64,000 nt of DNA from Sarocladium kiliense (lineage: Eukaryota; Ascomycota; Sordariomycetes; Hypocreales; Sarocladiaceae): positions 124,001-188,000 of the forward strand of contig JAUZTG010000017.1 in NCBI GenBank assembly GCA_030734395.1, given 5' to 3'. The notes under the pieces are model-generated. The model worked only from the letters and a program-made list of their open reading frames with translations, ran no database searches and was not told where the DNA came from. Numbering within the stretch: the stretch's first letter is position 1; each line of letters begins with the position of its first letter. Made by a program: the position numbers and the translations under genes. Positions 9,801 to 19,200 of this stretch are shown piece by piece.

Positions 9801-12609
9801 GAGCGACATGCTTGCACACCAGCGTACTCCAAGCATCGCAAATACGACCCTGATCAACAAGCTCTCCGTTTGGCGTGCTGAGCTCGTAAACACTGCGCAC
9901 GTGGTAGGTGTTGATATCCTGTGCCTGAGCAACGAGAATCTCCTCCTGCATGGGGTTGATTGGCAGCACGGTTTCAATCTCGTCGGCGCTATCTACACCC
10001 AGCTCCCCCAAGAGCTCGGAACCAAGCTTCGCCAGACTTGTGTAGGATGTCTTGACAAGAGGAGTGTCAGCGAGCGTAAGCTGGGGATCCATGGCCTTCA
10101 GGCGAGTGGCGGAGTCAATGAGAGTCTCTTCGAACTTCCCCAGCCACTCCTGAATGCGGGCCTGATGCTTTGTTTGCGTGTAGACCGCCTCGACATGCGC
10201 ACCGTCTGCATCCATGACCACTGACACCTCGAAGAGAGCAATGCGTCCAACAGCAGGACCTATGTCAGAAATCAAAGATTTGACGTCGTAGTCAGGAGGG
10301 GAGACCGGCTCCAACAGCCCACCTGAACGATGGAGCTGGGGGATTGACTCGACACAGTTGAACATGATCTCAACAGGAAGACTCGACAACTCGGTCTGCG
10401 CTGAAGAGAACTCCGAGTTGAAGTATGGAATTCCGTGACGAGGAATAGCCCTGCGGGTGTCCTTCATCAACTTGAGTAGCTGGATGAAGTCCGTTGATGT
10501 ATCCACCGCGGCAGTAATGGGGCATAGTGCTGTGAACCAACCGACCGTCTCACCTATATTGAAGTCACGATTGTTATTATCGCGACCGTGCTCTTGCTTC
10601 CAAATAGTCGGAGCGGGCCGATCTGAGAATGTCTGGTGGAAAGATAGGAGGAGAGCCGTGAGGAAGATGTCAGCGGTCTCGGTGCGGAATACCCGGTTAC
10701 ATCGCGTTTGGATGGACTTGGTGAGGATGGGTGGCAAAGAGAACATGTGCCGCCCTGTCTCGCCATATGTATTGTGCTGCTTCTCCAATCCCCAGTAGTT
10801 GAGGTCGAGGGGGGCAATCTCGAAAGGGAGAGCAGGCTTCGTGAGTCTGTGACTGATTTCGTAGAGTTGGAAGTTGATCCAGTCAGGGAACGAGAGGGAG
10901 CCCTCAGAGCTGAGCCGTCCGTGACGAAGAAGCTCTTCTAGATCGTGGATGATGATCTTCCAGGAAACCACATCAACCACGAGGTGGTGAGCTACCAGAT
11001 ACAGCAACTCCCTGCCGTCGGCAGCATGAATATGGTCAGCTGCGAACACCGGTCCTCCGAGGATGTTGATCGATGCTTGTGATTGCTCGATGAAATTGAG
11101 GACATCGTTGTCGTTGACGGCATGCCGGTGACCGAAGCGGTAAGAGTTCGAGGCATCTGGGATGATGACCTGGGCAAGGCTGTCACCAGTGACCTTGAAC
11201 CTTGCTCGCAGCATCGAGTGTCGACCAACAAGCGCCTCGATCGACGCCTCTATATCGGTAGGGTCAACATCGCTACTGACCTGCAGCAAGATGCTCTGAC
11301 TGAAACGCTGGCCGGGGCCAGATGATTTTCCAACTTTTGTGCGGTTCATGGACGCACGGAAGAAAAGTTGCTGGATGGCTGAGAGTGGGAACTTAGTCAG
11401 GTCCTCGGTATGCTCGAATATAGGATTGGGTGTTTCCTCCTTGTCAACCGTATTATCCATGAGAAGCATCGAGAGACGGTTGGGCGACGGCAACGGCTTC
11501 CTTTTTGCCGCCATAAGCGACTCCAACGGCCGTGGCTTTGGCTCGTTGAGCTGCATGCCCATGATGAGGTCCTCCGTCCTCCTGTCCATCGTCTCAAGCC
11601 AGTTCTGCAAAGTCTCGACGTCTGCGCCACTTGCTCCCACAGGTATCGAGTGCAGTGGAATCCATATATCAGGCTGAGAGTGTTCGCCGCCCCATTCCTT
11701 CATAGCAGTGCGCACCTTCTTGATATGCAACGAGCACGCCTCGACATCTTCGTCAGCGGTCGGCAAGGTGATTTGCGAAAAATCGTTGGCATCGTCAGTT
11801 GGGCGTGTTGATGACTGCTGTTGGCCCAATGCTGGTGCCCTGCACGTAATAAGCGCTACCAGCTGTGCCTGGAAGGGACCCCTGCCGGGACGGAGGACGC
11901 AAGCCTTGTCGCACTGGGACACTGAACGAAGCAGGCTCTCAAGTTCTTGGTGCCCAGGGCTCCCTGGCGCGACAAGTTCCTTTTCTGATAGGGAGCCAAT
12001 TTCTTGTTGCGGTGATGCTGCAATGAGGCCATCTTCGAATTCCGAGAACTGTCCAATCTCTTGCTTGGGGCCGCTGAAAATATCATCGCTCGTTCTTGAG
12101 CGTTCTGAAGCACCGGAAGAGTTGAGCTCTGAGCCAGATGGGCTTGTCGACATGATCAAGCCGGGCGGCGATAGTGACTCGGTTGAGTTGTCTGATGAGA
12201 GATCAAGCATGGCTCGTACAGTGTCGCCAACACTTGGTGGCACTTCTAATGATGGGCTCGCCATTGCCATGGCAGAGCAGTCTGTGTTGTCGGTGGCATC
12301 GCTTACAATCTTGGATGTGAAGAAATCACGTTCGCTCGTCGTGCTATTGACATGGCGCTTGTTGATGTCCTCGAAGTTCACCTTCTTCTTTGGTGGTGGC
12401 TGTAGAGGGGTCGGGTGCTCAATCGGCGAAGCCTGATTACTGCTACCGGAACTGTCGCTGTCGAGATCGAGGAATGTGGACATGCCTTGATTCGAATCTG
12501 TGTGAGAGAGGTCTGTCATGCCTGCAGCTTCGTACTGTGTATCTTCTCGGAAGTCTGCCTCTGGCCCAAATGTGGCGTGGCTGACCGTGGAGGTACCAAG
12601 TATTGCCAT
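3838..12609 (-). CDS. NRPS-like protein, catalytically degenerate (A-remnant)-E-C-A-T-C-T
   Basis: A single uninterrupted frame of 2,923 residues from the ATG at 12609; an upstream in-frame TTG adds only two residues. The order is: disordered Ser-rich N-terminus (1-220); remnant of the C-terminal part of an adenylation domain (~225-345); epimerization-type domain (~405-850) with intact HHxxxDxxSW (H541, H542, D546), EHGRD and VGWFT motifs; condensation domain (~880-1290) where SHAIIDG reads SQAIIDS (His to Gln, ~1009); adenylation domain (~1310-1850) with no recognisable Gly/Thr-rich A3 loop, YGA at A5 and TGH for TGD at A7 (~1692), though the A10 Lys in LKVNR (~1827) remains; carrier domain (~1865-1945) with LGGNR for LGGxS (Arg at ~1904); condensation domain (~2010-2420) with STAQVDD for SHAQYDG; a second carrier-like segment (~2455-2545); and a Ser/Pro-rich tail of about 375 residues. 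Family knowledge says these losses should abolish peptide synthesis, yet the frame is intact, which implies a maintained non-canonical role. No tailoring enzymes lie next to it. Confidence 0.93.
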   Translation of the reverse strand: MAILGTSTVSHATFGPEADFREDTQYEAAGMTDLSHTDSNQGMSTFLDLDSDSSGSSNQASPIEHPTPLQPPPKKKVNFEDINKRHVNSTTSERDFFTSKIVSDATDNTDCSAMAMASPSLEVPPSVGDTVRAMLDLSSDNSTESLSPPGLIMSTSPSGSELNSSGASERSRTSDDIFSGPKQEIGQFSEFEDGLIAASPQQEIGSLSEKELVAPGSPGHQELESLLRSVSQCDKACVLRPGRGPFQAQLVALITCRAPALGQQQSSTRPTDDANDFSQITLPTADEDVEACSLHIKKVRTAMKEWGGEHSQPDIWIPLHSIPVGASGADVETLQNWLETMDRRTEDLIMGMQLNEPKPRPLESLMAAKRKPLPSPNRLSMLLMDNTVDKEETPNPIFEHTEDLTKFPLSAIQQLFFRASMNRTKVGKSSGPGQRFSQSILLQVSSDVDPTDIEASIEALVGRHSMLRARFKVTGDSLAQVIIPDASNSYRFGHRHAVNDNDVLNFIEQSQASINILGGPVFAADHIHAADGRELLYLVAHHLVVDVVSWKIIIHDLEELLRHGRLSSEGSLSFPDWINFQLYEISHRLTKPALPFEIAPLDLNYWGLEKQHNTYGETGRHMFSLPPILTKSIQTRCNRVFRTETADIFLTALLLSFHQTFSDRPAPTIWKQEHGRDNNNRDFNIGETVGWFTALCPITAAVDTSTDFIQLLKLMKDTRRAIPRHGIPYFNSEFSSAQTELSSLPVEIMFNCVESIPQLHRSGGLLEPVSPPDYDVKSLISDIGPAVGRIALFEVSVVMDADGAHVEAVYTQTKHQARIQEWLGKFEETLIDSATRLKAMDPQLTLADTPLVKTSYTSLAKLGSELLGELGVDSADEIETVLPINPMQEEILVAQAQDINTYHVRSVYELSTPNGELVDQGRICDAWSTLVCKHVALRSIFIDSISENGLFDQLVLKKISPNMLFFDSVNIEETLASLPAMKVSRGQPRHRLSVIRSARRTLVCLDASQAIIDSRSIVNLVSQLGQVYAGEDITVDCSLLTTYLYNISVDSASHLQSVTRDFKNVKPCILPRLSDGSQQPEDSLVFELEMTRKKLNEFCRYQEVEPNVVLQLAWALVLRAYVGTNEVAFGCEHPGRDEDSLPGITDAIGSFSAVFPCKISLTPSKTIRQCLKTLGLFSASVTGRQDLTTSRIEHALDLKGQPLYNTCLSFQYSSSIPEFNNHGFTSSLWSSSSTMDSAFGLHSAFLGDKLHAGVSSRDISAYQISNTIRSFEQALRTIVECPIQAISDVDLFTDRDYAHLAVQGWEGPAEHFKPQQCLHQVILQHARTRPNAMAVAAEDGGMTYHQMSKFVSSLAVYLVNLGIRPGVVVPVVLEKSWWAPIIILGVLQAGGAFVCLDNQDKESFETTVQQLDPHIIITGESAWTGLSSITANVIVVNNSFFSALPPQLSIPAQAPTPEHAACVLYSPAAARKTSPRSIYYTHASLSLAFMAQGEALKLDDTSRVLQLSAFGNDIALAEILGTMFHGGCVCIPAANERGHNLEKAIVRMNVTWSYMTSVLVRKVTPRNVPSLRTICFRTRRLEDDIRETWRGKVNVLLAYGAPDVCPLAISVSEVTGEHKVAVIPPPLMGKYWILNPESPKKLMPVGAIGELAIDSPELTPHKFTPGSPLVARTGFSPDSSDKPRPRSLRTGHRVRYLDDGSIEFLSSIRDEITIGGETVPTTEVETRLRKRLGKNVDVALEAVTTSDQKQVLVAFLELRDDSQRSEFEKASMPGDKRASIAKLITESPSTSHDQSEATQTQRQRILKSHVPSVFIPLKTFPLSTSLKVNRRKLQKIVSSMSYNQLLEMSTTPNPAELSNGSLSEKPLPLTRVEEKMRFIWANVLGIPAADITNQDSFPGLGGNRYQATQLVKACREEELPVSIKDVIKGATLSKICQPYFDMGPAPEESLATGGSLQARNHPSTRMPQASVKGHSKVAGLPEIFVKEVLAPQLKEYRHNIADAAEASPHQVRDLEGHLYKVKANLRWLVLNFNGPVRHQKLEAACIALSNLHPILRTAFAVHERRVYQVRVDSFRPEFTRRTCALADLASEAKRIADYDQGVGYKLREPITRFYFLDAVHQGTLVVRLSTAQVDDHSISHLVQDLTALFKNPSASLRRWSFFDYVRTVKFSNHQEGIDFWKEQLDGAWMTQVVSHAKPPAPTNRIKTLHKTLKVESLAEFGLSFDTVLKTAWGIMLATLSGNNDVLFGEVIHGQNISRPKNVDINSMIGPVTNIIPVRIRFPAIHTSPLEIMQAVQEQRTSSRPYEAIGGLELVQKCTDWSYWTRFSTVVEHRPQALVDGMTTLNMGNTTFRYHIIEPEAMDIPDLRAQTTMDGPENVDLEITYSESRVPKSLADNVLMLLATNIEMLTRRDPIRQPLLKPAGQMALSAPRIPVPQRKPVARQSFDSTQWVDEERRVQLQTLIQAAWTEHINPLALGIAEAQVHKTKFYEIWGSLLPATFFADHLNRELPKLGVKGADHLIHFTAEEMIDNPTMQMQYDLIISKMKDSGAITEPVKKKTGNNPASASTADDGLWATASPTAVDGALAWRKSIRKFRNLESRPSVRDLSTKASGWMRHKVSSSHDGSTTLGRSLIPEEDSQQESSSPAAAERRSLDSTPRNNSRLSLLVSRREQSASPGPSSRRGVNNETPATAPSSLSLRALTSQFAPSRSGSVRSQKAPKRASTVVEPPPASASTTGLLRTNSLKSKPKPKLTVSPSPKPLPTIPSISATTPSPLNIPNNPFPRQPPPPLTTTNITPTTRRNPSPSSLLSSSFNRSNSLLNRIDTPISNNRTLEPIAEPIELGSREITRARLEQLRTDPTDGLVTGPDGMIIAELETPLTAGVKGDVDEDTEIGEMDEEKIGEITIALEEDKSVQKRAEIEG

Positions 12610-15268
12610 GGTCAAGCTTGGCTTGAACCCTGTGGTTCAGCTTGAGAGTAGAGAAATGGATCTCGCTTGTGAGATAGCTTTTAGTGCGCCAGAGACTGTG
12701 AAGGTATTGGGAGAATGGGTGGGTATATGCTGCGTATCCGCCGCCTTAAGCAACTCGAGGGTATCACGGTGAGTGTTGCGAAGTCATAAACGATCGTATG
12801 GCGTGAAGAGAAAATTTGCCGAAAGTAAGGGACAAGATGATAATGAGAGAAGAGGGGAGAGTCGAGAATGACGGAAAGCGACGAGATGCATTCAGTCCAG
12901 CTCGAGAGTAGCTAGTTACGAAGGATCAGCAACTCTGACCTGATAATCATGATGCCTCCTACCGCGTGTATGGGCCAACATACAGCGTGTGTAGGACCAT
13001 GCAGGAGGTCCCTACAGAAGCGCCAGCCCCCCATAGCAGGGACCGCCGGTGAGGGGGCTACAACATTGGTTACGAAGGAATCGTCTGTTCGAGTCCTATG
13101 ACGTTATGTGCAGGAAAGTGACCTTGTGTGTGTATGGATGGGCTGCGCCTGCGCCGCATTTGCGTTTGTATGTGCCTATCTTAGGCGCAGGGTGACATCG
13201 CAGATCACGGCTGACTGACTGGGGGTCGCCAAGTCGAGAGGGGAAACTCGAGGATCCGCGCTGCAACAATGCCAGAGGCTTCTTTCCCTAATATTGGTTG
13301 CTGGTAAGAGAGGGTGTGCTGCTGCGATTGCTATTCTGTGAATCTGCGAAGAGGCGCAAGTCCATCACGTACACGCAGTCGTTGCTTGGAGGCGTGAGGA
13401 CCGGTGATACAGTGGGAGCTGAACCACAGTAATCTCATATAACATAGACGCGACATAGCATAAGCGTAAGTTGATCGAACCCTTGTTGATACTGTCTCCA
13501 CGAACTCCATGGACCGCCCTTCACCATTTAGTGCCCAAGGAACCCGTTGAATGATGAGCCAAGCTTCAACAAGCTTCACCCAGCCTTGTTGCCAAAAAGA
13601 CCGCCTAAAAACGGAGGGCGAGAGCCACTGTTTCGCCAGAGCAGCGAATGATATCGTGGGCCGCTACACCCAATCACGGAAGGGCTGACAGGGATGTTGC
13701 TGAGATACTTGGGCGAGAGTGACGTCTTTGGGGAATCCTTCGAGCGCAGATGGATCCGTGGTGGTCGTTCCTTTCGTGACTTAGATTGCGACGACGCAAC
13801 CGATAAGTCGGACGTCGGTTTCTCGTCGAATTTTATGTGATGATGGATGGCCAGTTCAGGACAGGTGATAGTTTGTTGAAGCCATGATCACCACTTAATC
13901 TCCATGTTTTCTGAACCACAGGAGGCCACGTTGACGAGACAGCAATAAGTCTACGGCAGGAAACCGGAGGTTTACCTAGGGACATGACGTTAGCTTATTC
14001 CTACGCTCGTTCCGTCTTAGTCTTGCGGCCATCCACAGGTAAGCGCACGATCCCATCCAGCCACCCGTCTGGGTACTCCATCGAATCGAAATCCTACAAG
14101 CATCCCACGCAACCTACACACCCAACTTGCGAAGGATCAGGAGCCCCCAAAGTTGGACACGATCTGCATTCGACTGAGGGGGCGGTGAGTGTATTTTCTT
14201 ACCACGTGGGCTGATAACTCTGCCCAGCAGCATCGCCAGCTGTGTCGCCTCGTTTCGCCTCGCCTGGAAGTCGTCACTTTCAGGGTTCTCGACCTGGTGC
14301 TCACATACTGCGCCTGAACCCTTGGGTGAGCGGGTGATCTGGCAGCCATATGCTCTTTCAAACTTGGTTTATTGATGTGATTGGCGTGAGTTGAATGTGT
14401 CGTGTCTTCATTTGCATTGTTGTGAGGGTTTTAGGATGAACATGAGCCGGTGCAAGGACCGCTCTGCGGTTGATCATCCTGGTCCCTTCCGTAGCCCTGG
14501 ATCGTGATCTACTGCCCCAGAATGCGATGCAACGCCGGTGATCGACTGAGCTTCCGCCGGATCAGCTTCCACGTGCTATGGCGATGTAAACGTCTTGTTC
14601 CGTGAACCACCGGATCTTCATCCATGCGAAGCGGAGTATTTGTTATCATGAAGCGTGCCGCCCAAGTGTAGGCTGTGGCCTTCTCCAAGCCTGCCACTAC
14701 AAAACATGTCAGTTTACCACAGCTGGCCGCAAGAAGAGGGCCGATTGTGGGCTTGATCCTACCCTCAAGTAGACACCCACATACGCTGCGATGAGCAGCA
14801 AGAACACGGCGGGAATCAGCATCTCGATGACCTGGCCTGGGAGCACACCTCCTCTGGGAGATGAGCACCACTTCTAGGTTCTCAAATCAGGGTCTGAGAG
14901 ACTGAGAGGATGAAATTATTGATGGGGGATGCCTGCGGTCGTGCGAGGGAGCAGGTTGGGCTGCATACCAATTACTGTGACGCGATGGAAGTGGGAGGTT
15001 TCGAGGTGGGAGAGCAGCCCCAAACATGCAACCTGATGGATGGCAGCCTGGCCACCAATCAGTACATTGATGATGTTATTACAACGGCAGACAGATGTAC
15101 ACTTTCGGCTTTGCAAGATGAAAGCAATCACGTTACTTAGGACAAGCGATGGCATGGATCTTTCAATTTACATTGATGCGAAAACTAGGGTTCCTTCAAT
15201 TGGGCGCGTGTACGGATACGTGCAAATTGCCCAGCAAAATGAGTAAGTTCACTTCTCAAGCACCAGGC
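12610..15268. other. intergenic region upstream of the NRPS-like gene
   Basis: This 2.7 kb stretch holds the promoter and 5' UTR of the NRPS-like gene and the 3' flank of the small ORF at 15269. Several 60-120 codon open frames lie on both strands, but none shows domains, plausible composition or splice structure. No repeats or RNA genes are evident. Confidence 0.6.
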
Positions 15269-15475
15269 TCAAATCGTGCACTTGGCGCACTTTGAAGCTT
15301 CCGCCTTGACATGCACCTCACTGCCATTCCACCCATCGGGGCAGTCTTTGAACACAGGCTCTCGGCCGGCTTTCTTCGCCCTCGCCTCGGCGACATCGCA
15401 GGGCACCTCCATGTGCTCTGAGAACTCCTGCTTGCACTCCTCACACCGGAACACGTTCTCGACTTTGCGGCACAT
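15269..15475 (-). CDS. small Cys-rich protein, possible zinc-binding
   Basis: A 68-residue ORF starting MCRKVENVF. It carries CxxC at residues 11-14 (CEEC), a His and a Cys around residues 21-26, a single Cys in the middle and CAKC near the C-terminus, a spacing compatible with one or two small zinc-binding sites. It is Lys/Glu-rich with no signal peptide or membrane segment, so it would be cytosolic or nuclear. No intron is needed. The even Cys spacing and coherent composition distinguish it from the other short frames in this gene-poor stretch. I do not recognise a named family. It could still be a chance ORF. Confidence 0.5.
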   Translation of the reverse strand: MCRKVENVFRCEECKQEFSEHMEVPCDVAEARAKKAGREPVFKDCPDGWNGSEVHVKAEASKCAKCTI

Positions 15476-16252
15476 TGTGATCCGTGAGTCTGGAAGCTAT
15501 GGGCTGTGACAAGATGGGTGAGGACGGGACACGGAAGAGGGAAGCTGGTCAGTGTTGGTGATGTGGAATATATCCACTGCTGCGGAGGACGGGATCTTGC
15601 ATTGAGTCAGTGGTATTACACACAAGAGGAACGCTTTAGTGCATGTTTCTCTTTCAGTAAATGCTGTCTGATTGGCAGATTACTGGGGAAAGTGTCGAAT
15701 CGCCTTTGTGAAATCATATGTTGGGGTTGATATGCAAAGATTTCAGTATCAAGGGTGGGAGCATCTAAAGGCCATAGGCATGTTCAAAGATCGCGCAGCT
15801 GCCTCTTCCTCCATCACAGAAACTGACCACCTCACTTCACAGCGTCCGCTTCAACCGCTTTCAGTGTGCACGCAGAGAACACCCCATCATTGCAAACTGA
15901 TCATCATGATCTTCGCCCTGAGCCCGACAGGTTGGTAGACACATTGACCGCCAGGCACAGGACCCTCAGAGTAGGGAGCAAAACAACGCACAATTGACAT
16001 TTACATGATACTAATACACTCCTTGAGCACGCCACTCGTCGCTCTATCACAAACGCACTCAACACCTCCCCCGTCTCCAAAGTAATCCTCCATGAAAACT
16101 CGTATATGTCCAAAAAACCAATTCCAACACCAACGCGAATCATCCCTTTCTCATCTACTCGTTGCAATGTTAAATTCCTCCATCACGAGCATGCACACTG
16201 TATGGTATCTTTCGTTCTTCTTCAAGAACACCCCTGCCACCACCCCCCGGGT
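15476..16252. other. intergenic region, 3' of the SAPS gene
   Basis: Holds the 3' flank of the SAPS-domain gene and the upstream region of the small Cys-rich ORF. I see no further gene, repeat or RNA here. Confidence 0.55.
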
Positions 16253-19200
16253 TCAAACAACGACCTCCTCGTCTTCGGGGTCTTCGATGCTGGTCCTGCG
16301 CTTCGCTTCTTTCACCTCGACAGGACGTGAGGACCCTGCTGATCCGGTCTCCTCACCACTGGTAGTAGCTGTACTACTGGTTGCAGCTCCAGTCTCTGCG
16401 CCTCCTTCATCATCCTTTGCGTCAACTTTGTTGGTGAATGGCCACAGCCCACTTAGACCTCGGGTGCTCGCGTCCTTGGCTGGATTCACTGCGAGAGGCT
16501 TGAGAACAACGTTGTCGCCACCACCGCCAGCCACCTTGTCATCCTCAGCCATTGCAAAGTCGCCAAATTCCTCATCCTCGTCAGAACTATTCGCCTTATC
16601 CGGATCAACCGCTGCCCTCCACCAGGCGCCTCTCCCGCCTCCATGGGCTGAAGCCTCGCCACCATCGTCATCTAGGTCATCCCCGTCGGCGAAAGGGTCC
16701 GTCCCGTCGTCATCATCGTTCTCGAGAGATGCGGATAGAGGAGTTGCGGCTTGGTTGTTCTTCTGATGCATGGCAAGACGAGCCGCAAGCTGCAAGCGAG
16801 CGCGAGACGGAGGAACATTCAATGGTGGTGGAGGTGGTGGAGGCGGAGGCAGCGAGGGAGGGTCTGCAGAGTTGCCGGAGTTGTTCAGGGGATCGGTGTA
16901 AGCACGGAACTGGATATCACGACATCAGCATCCGAATCCTTAGGGACGTGCCCTGTGAACAGAATGAAAAGAGGTTTGACCAGTCGGTACATGTGGGTGT
17001 GTCTGGGTTCCGCCAACATCGGCGACCTCTGACATGAATCGTAACACGTTCTCGTCCATTACAAAAATTGCCTTCCAGCGTTTCCCAGCTGCTCCATCCC
17101 ATAATGCTGTCCACTTCGTGACCCGTTTGAGATATGACAGAAGGAAAATACCAAATGAAAGAAAAGGTGGGGGTATCAATGCCTCGGACCTGCCCAGAGC
17201 TCAACTAGGTCTCTGAGATCAATGTCCTCGAAATCCTCCCAGTCTTCAAGACCAAGGGTTGGCTGGAGCGAGGGTGCCTCCTGCGTCTCCAAATGAGACA
17301 AGGGCCCAACATGAGACGTCAGTCCTTGCTAAGGAAATGTGGTCCTCCACGTTGCATCATCGATCTCCTCCGCTCGGAGGGGATTTTCCTGCGCCATGTC
17401 CCTACTTGACGACTCTGCATCCTCAACTTGCTGAACTGCGGACGCTTCCTCTGAGCCCACTGCACCAGAAACACCTGCGCAAGTCGACTCTGGAGAACCC
17501 ATTATGACATCCTCAGGCGACTCGACGATGGTGACCGTAGTTGGTTGATCCATATGGAAATCCTGTGGAGAATCGTGACTCACCTCTGAGTTGACGTCCT
17601 CGTCATCCCCATCCCCTTCATCGTCCTCTTCATCGCTGCTATCGCCGAAGCCGGACATCAAAGTTCCTGCACTGATGGCAAAGGGGCCAATGCCGTTGCC
17701 AGATGATCCTTCATTGAGCTCGATGCCACCGTTCAGGCCGGCTTCAGCCAGCGCGTTTGACGAGTCGGCACCGGAATTGCTCCCCAGGCCTGCAAGTCCG
17801 GCACCACCGATACCGCCGCCGGGTCCGCCCAGGCTTCCCCGATGACCCAGGGCAACTTCAGGACGAACGCCGCCAAGGATGGCATTATCACGTTCGCGGG
17901 TCTCAGCGAGAGCGCCCTCGACGTAGTTGATCCATGCTTGGCTCATAACCTTGTCAAGGACTGTTTCTGAGAGAAGCTCTGGGGGATGTCGCTCGGTGAA
18001 CTTGACAACTTCCTCTGCAATAAGCGTCAGATGTCCCATGTAGCCCATTCTGGTCTTTGTCTTGGCGTGCGACTCGTCGCTGGCCTGTTGCCCGCTAATG
18101 ATAGCAGCCGTAATATCAGCAGCCTCGAACAGACTAATCGCGAGCGACGGGTTGTACCCGCGGTCCATAGGGCCGTTGAAGACTTGTTGTACAATGTCGT
18201 AGACTACATTATGAAGGAAGTTGTTCCATGGGTATGAAAAGAAGAATGACTAATAGCTTGTTAGTTACATGAAGGATCTATACGAGAGAATGTGGCTTAC
18301 CAATATGGTGGGGACAACGCGATGCTCTGTAAACTGCATCTTGAGGAAGTCACCGACGACGGGGTCGACCTGACTTGCGTCCTCACCCTGTTGAGTCTGA
18401 GCCTGAGTCGGCTCAGGGCCAGCTTCGGCCTGTGCAGGTGTGCTCTCCTCGACCAGAGTTTCAGCGCTTGCCTCGGCCTCCTTCGATTGGCTCGTTTGCT
18501 TAGCTGTTGGCAGCTTGCCTTCGGATTCGGAAGCCGGGGCGCTGGCGAAGAGCGGCGCCGGGGTGTCTTCTGGGCGAGGGGTCAGTTCTGAGCCCTTCGA
18601 CTTCTCAGTATCAGCGGCAGAGGACGTTGATGCGGGTTGATCCAACGAGAAGGCCGGGGCCAAAGCAGCGGGAGTATCTCCGCCGGTCTGTAGATCGGAC
18701 TTGGGCACGGCTGTCTGGGCGCCAGAAGCAGTGTCATTCGCTGGCTTTGAGCTGGACTCCGAATCCGCCGCTGGGGTTGCGATGTCGGCAGGCTTCGGCT
18801 TCGTAGGAGAGAGAGGCGCTACAACAAGATCCGGATCCTCGAACTGTTGCTCGTTGACTTTGTCAGCTGCAACGGTGAGACGAGGAGAGCTCAGTGGTTC
18901 GTCCACGAAGTCCTCTTCGTCTTCCTTTTCCATGGAGATCGCAGGAAGGGCCTGAGGAATGTCGTCCTCGGCCTTAACGAACTCATGAGAGGTATCCTCG
19001 CTCATTTCCTTGCTTGGCTCAACTTGCTCGAAGCCATCCTCGTCAGCATTGGTAACCTCAAGTCGCCGCCCTTCCTCGGGGTTTTGACGTGAACCACGCA
19101 TCTCGAGATCTTCGGTTGATCGATCTTCCTCCTTCTGCGGCCCGAGCTTCCCTTCGTCACGCAGACGTTGACGCTCAGCATCTCGTGTGGCGATGAGCTG

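Noticed and set aside
76..12609. A secondary-metabolite cluster made of the NRPS-like gene and the OPT transporter
   Set aside because: The NRPS-like gene is catalytically degenerate, no tailoring enzymes or regulators lie nearby, and the OPT gene is a generic nutrient-transport type.
13080..13110. GTTCGAGTCC resembling a tRNA T-loop
   Set aside because: The bases on either side do not pair as a T-stem and no other tRNA arms are present.
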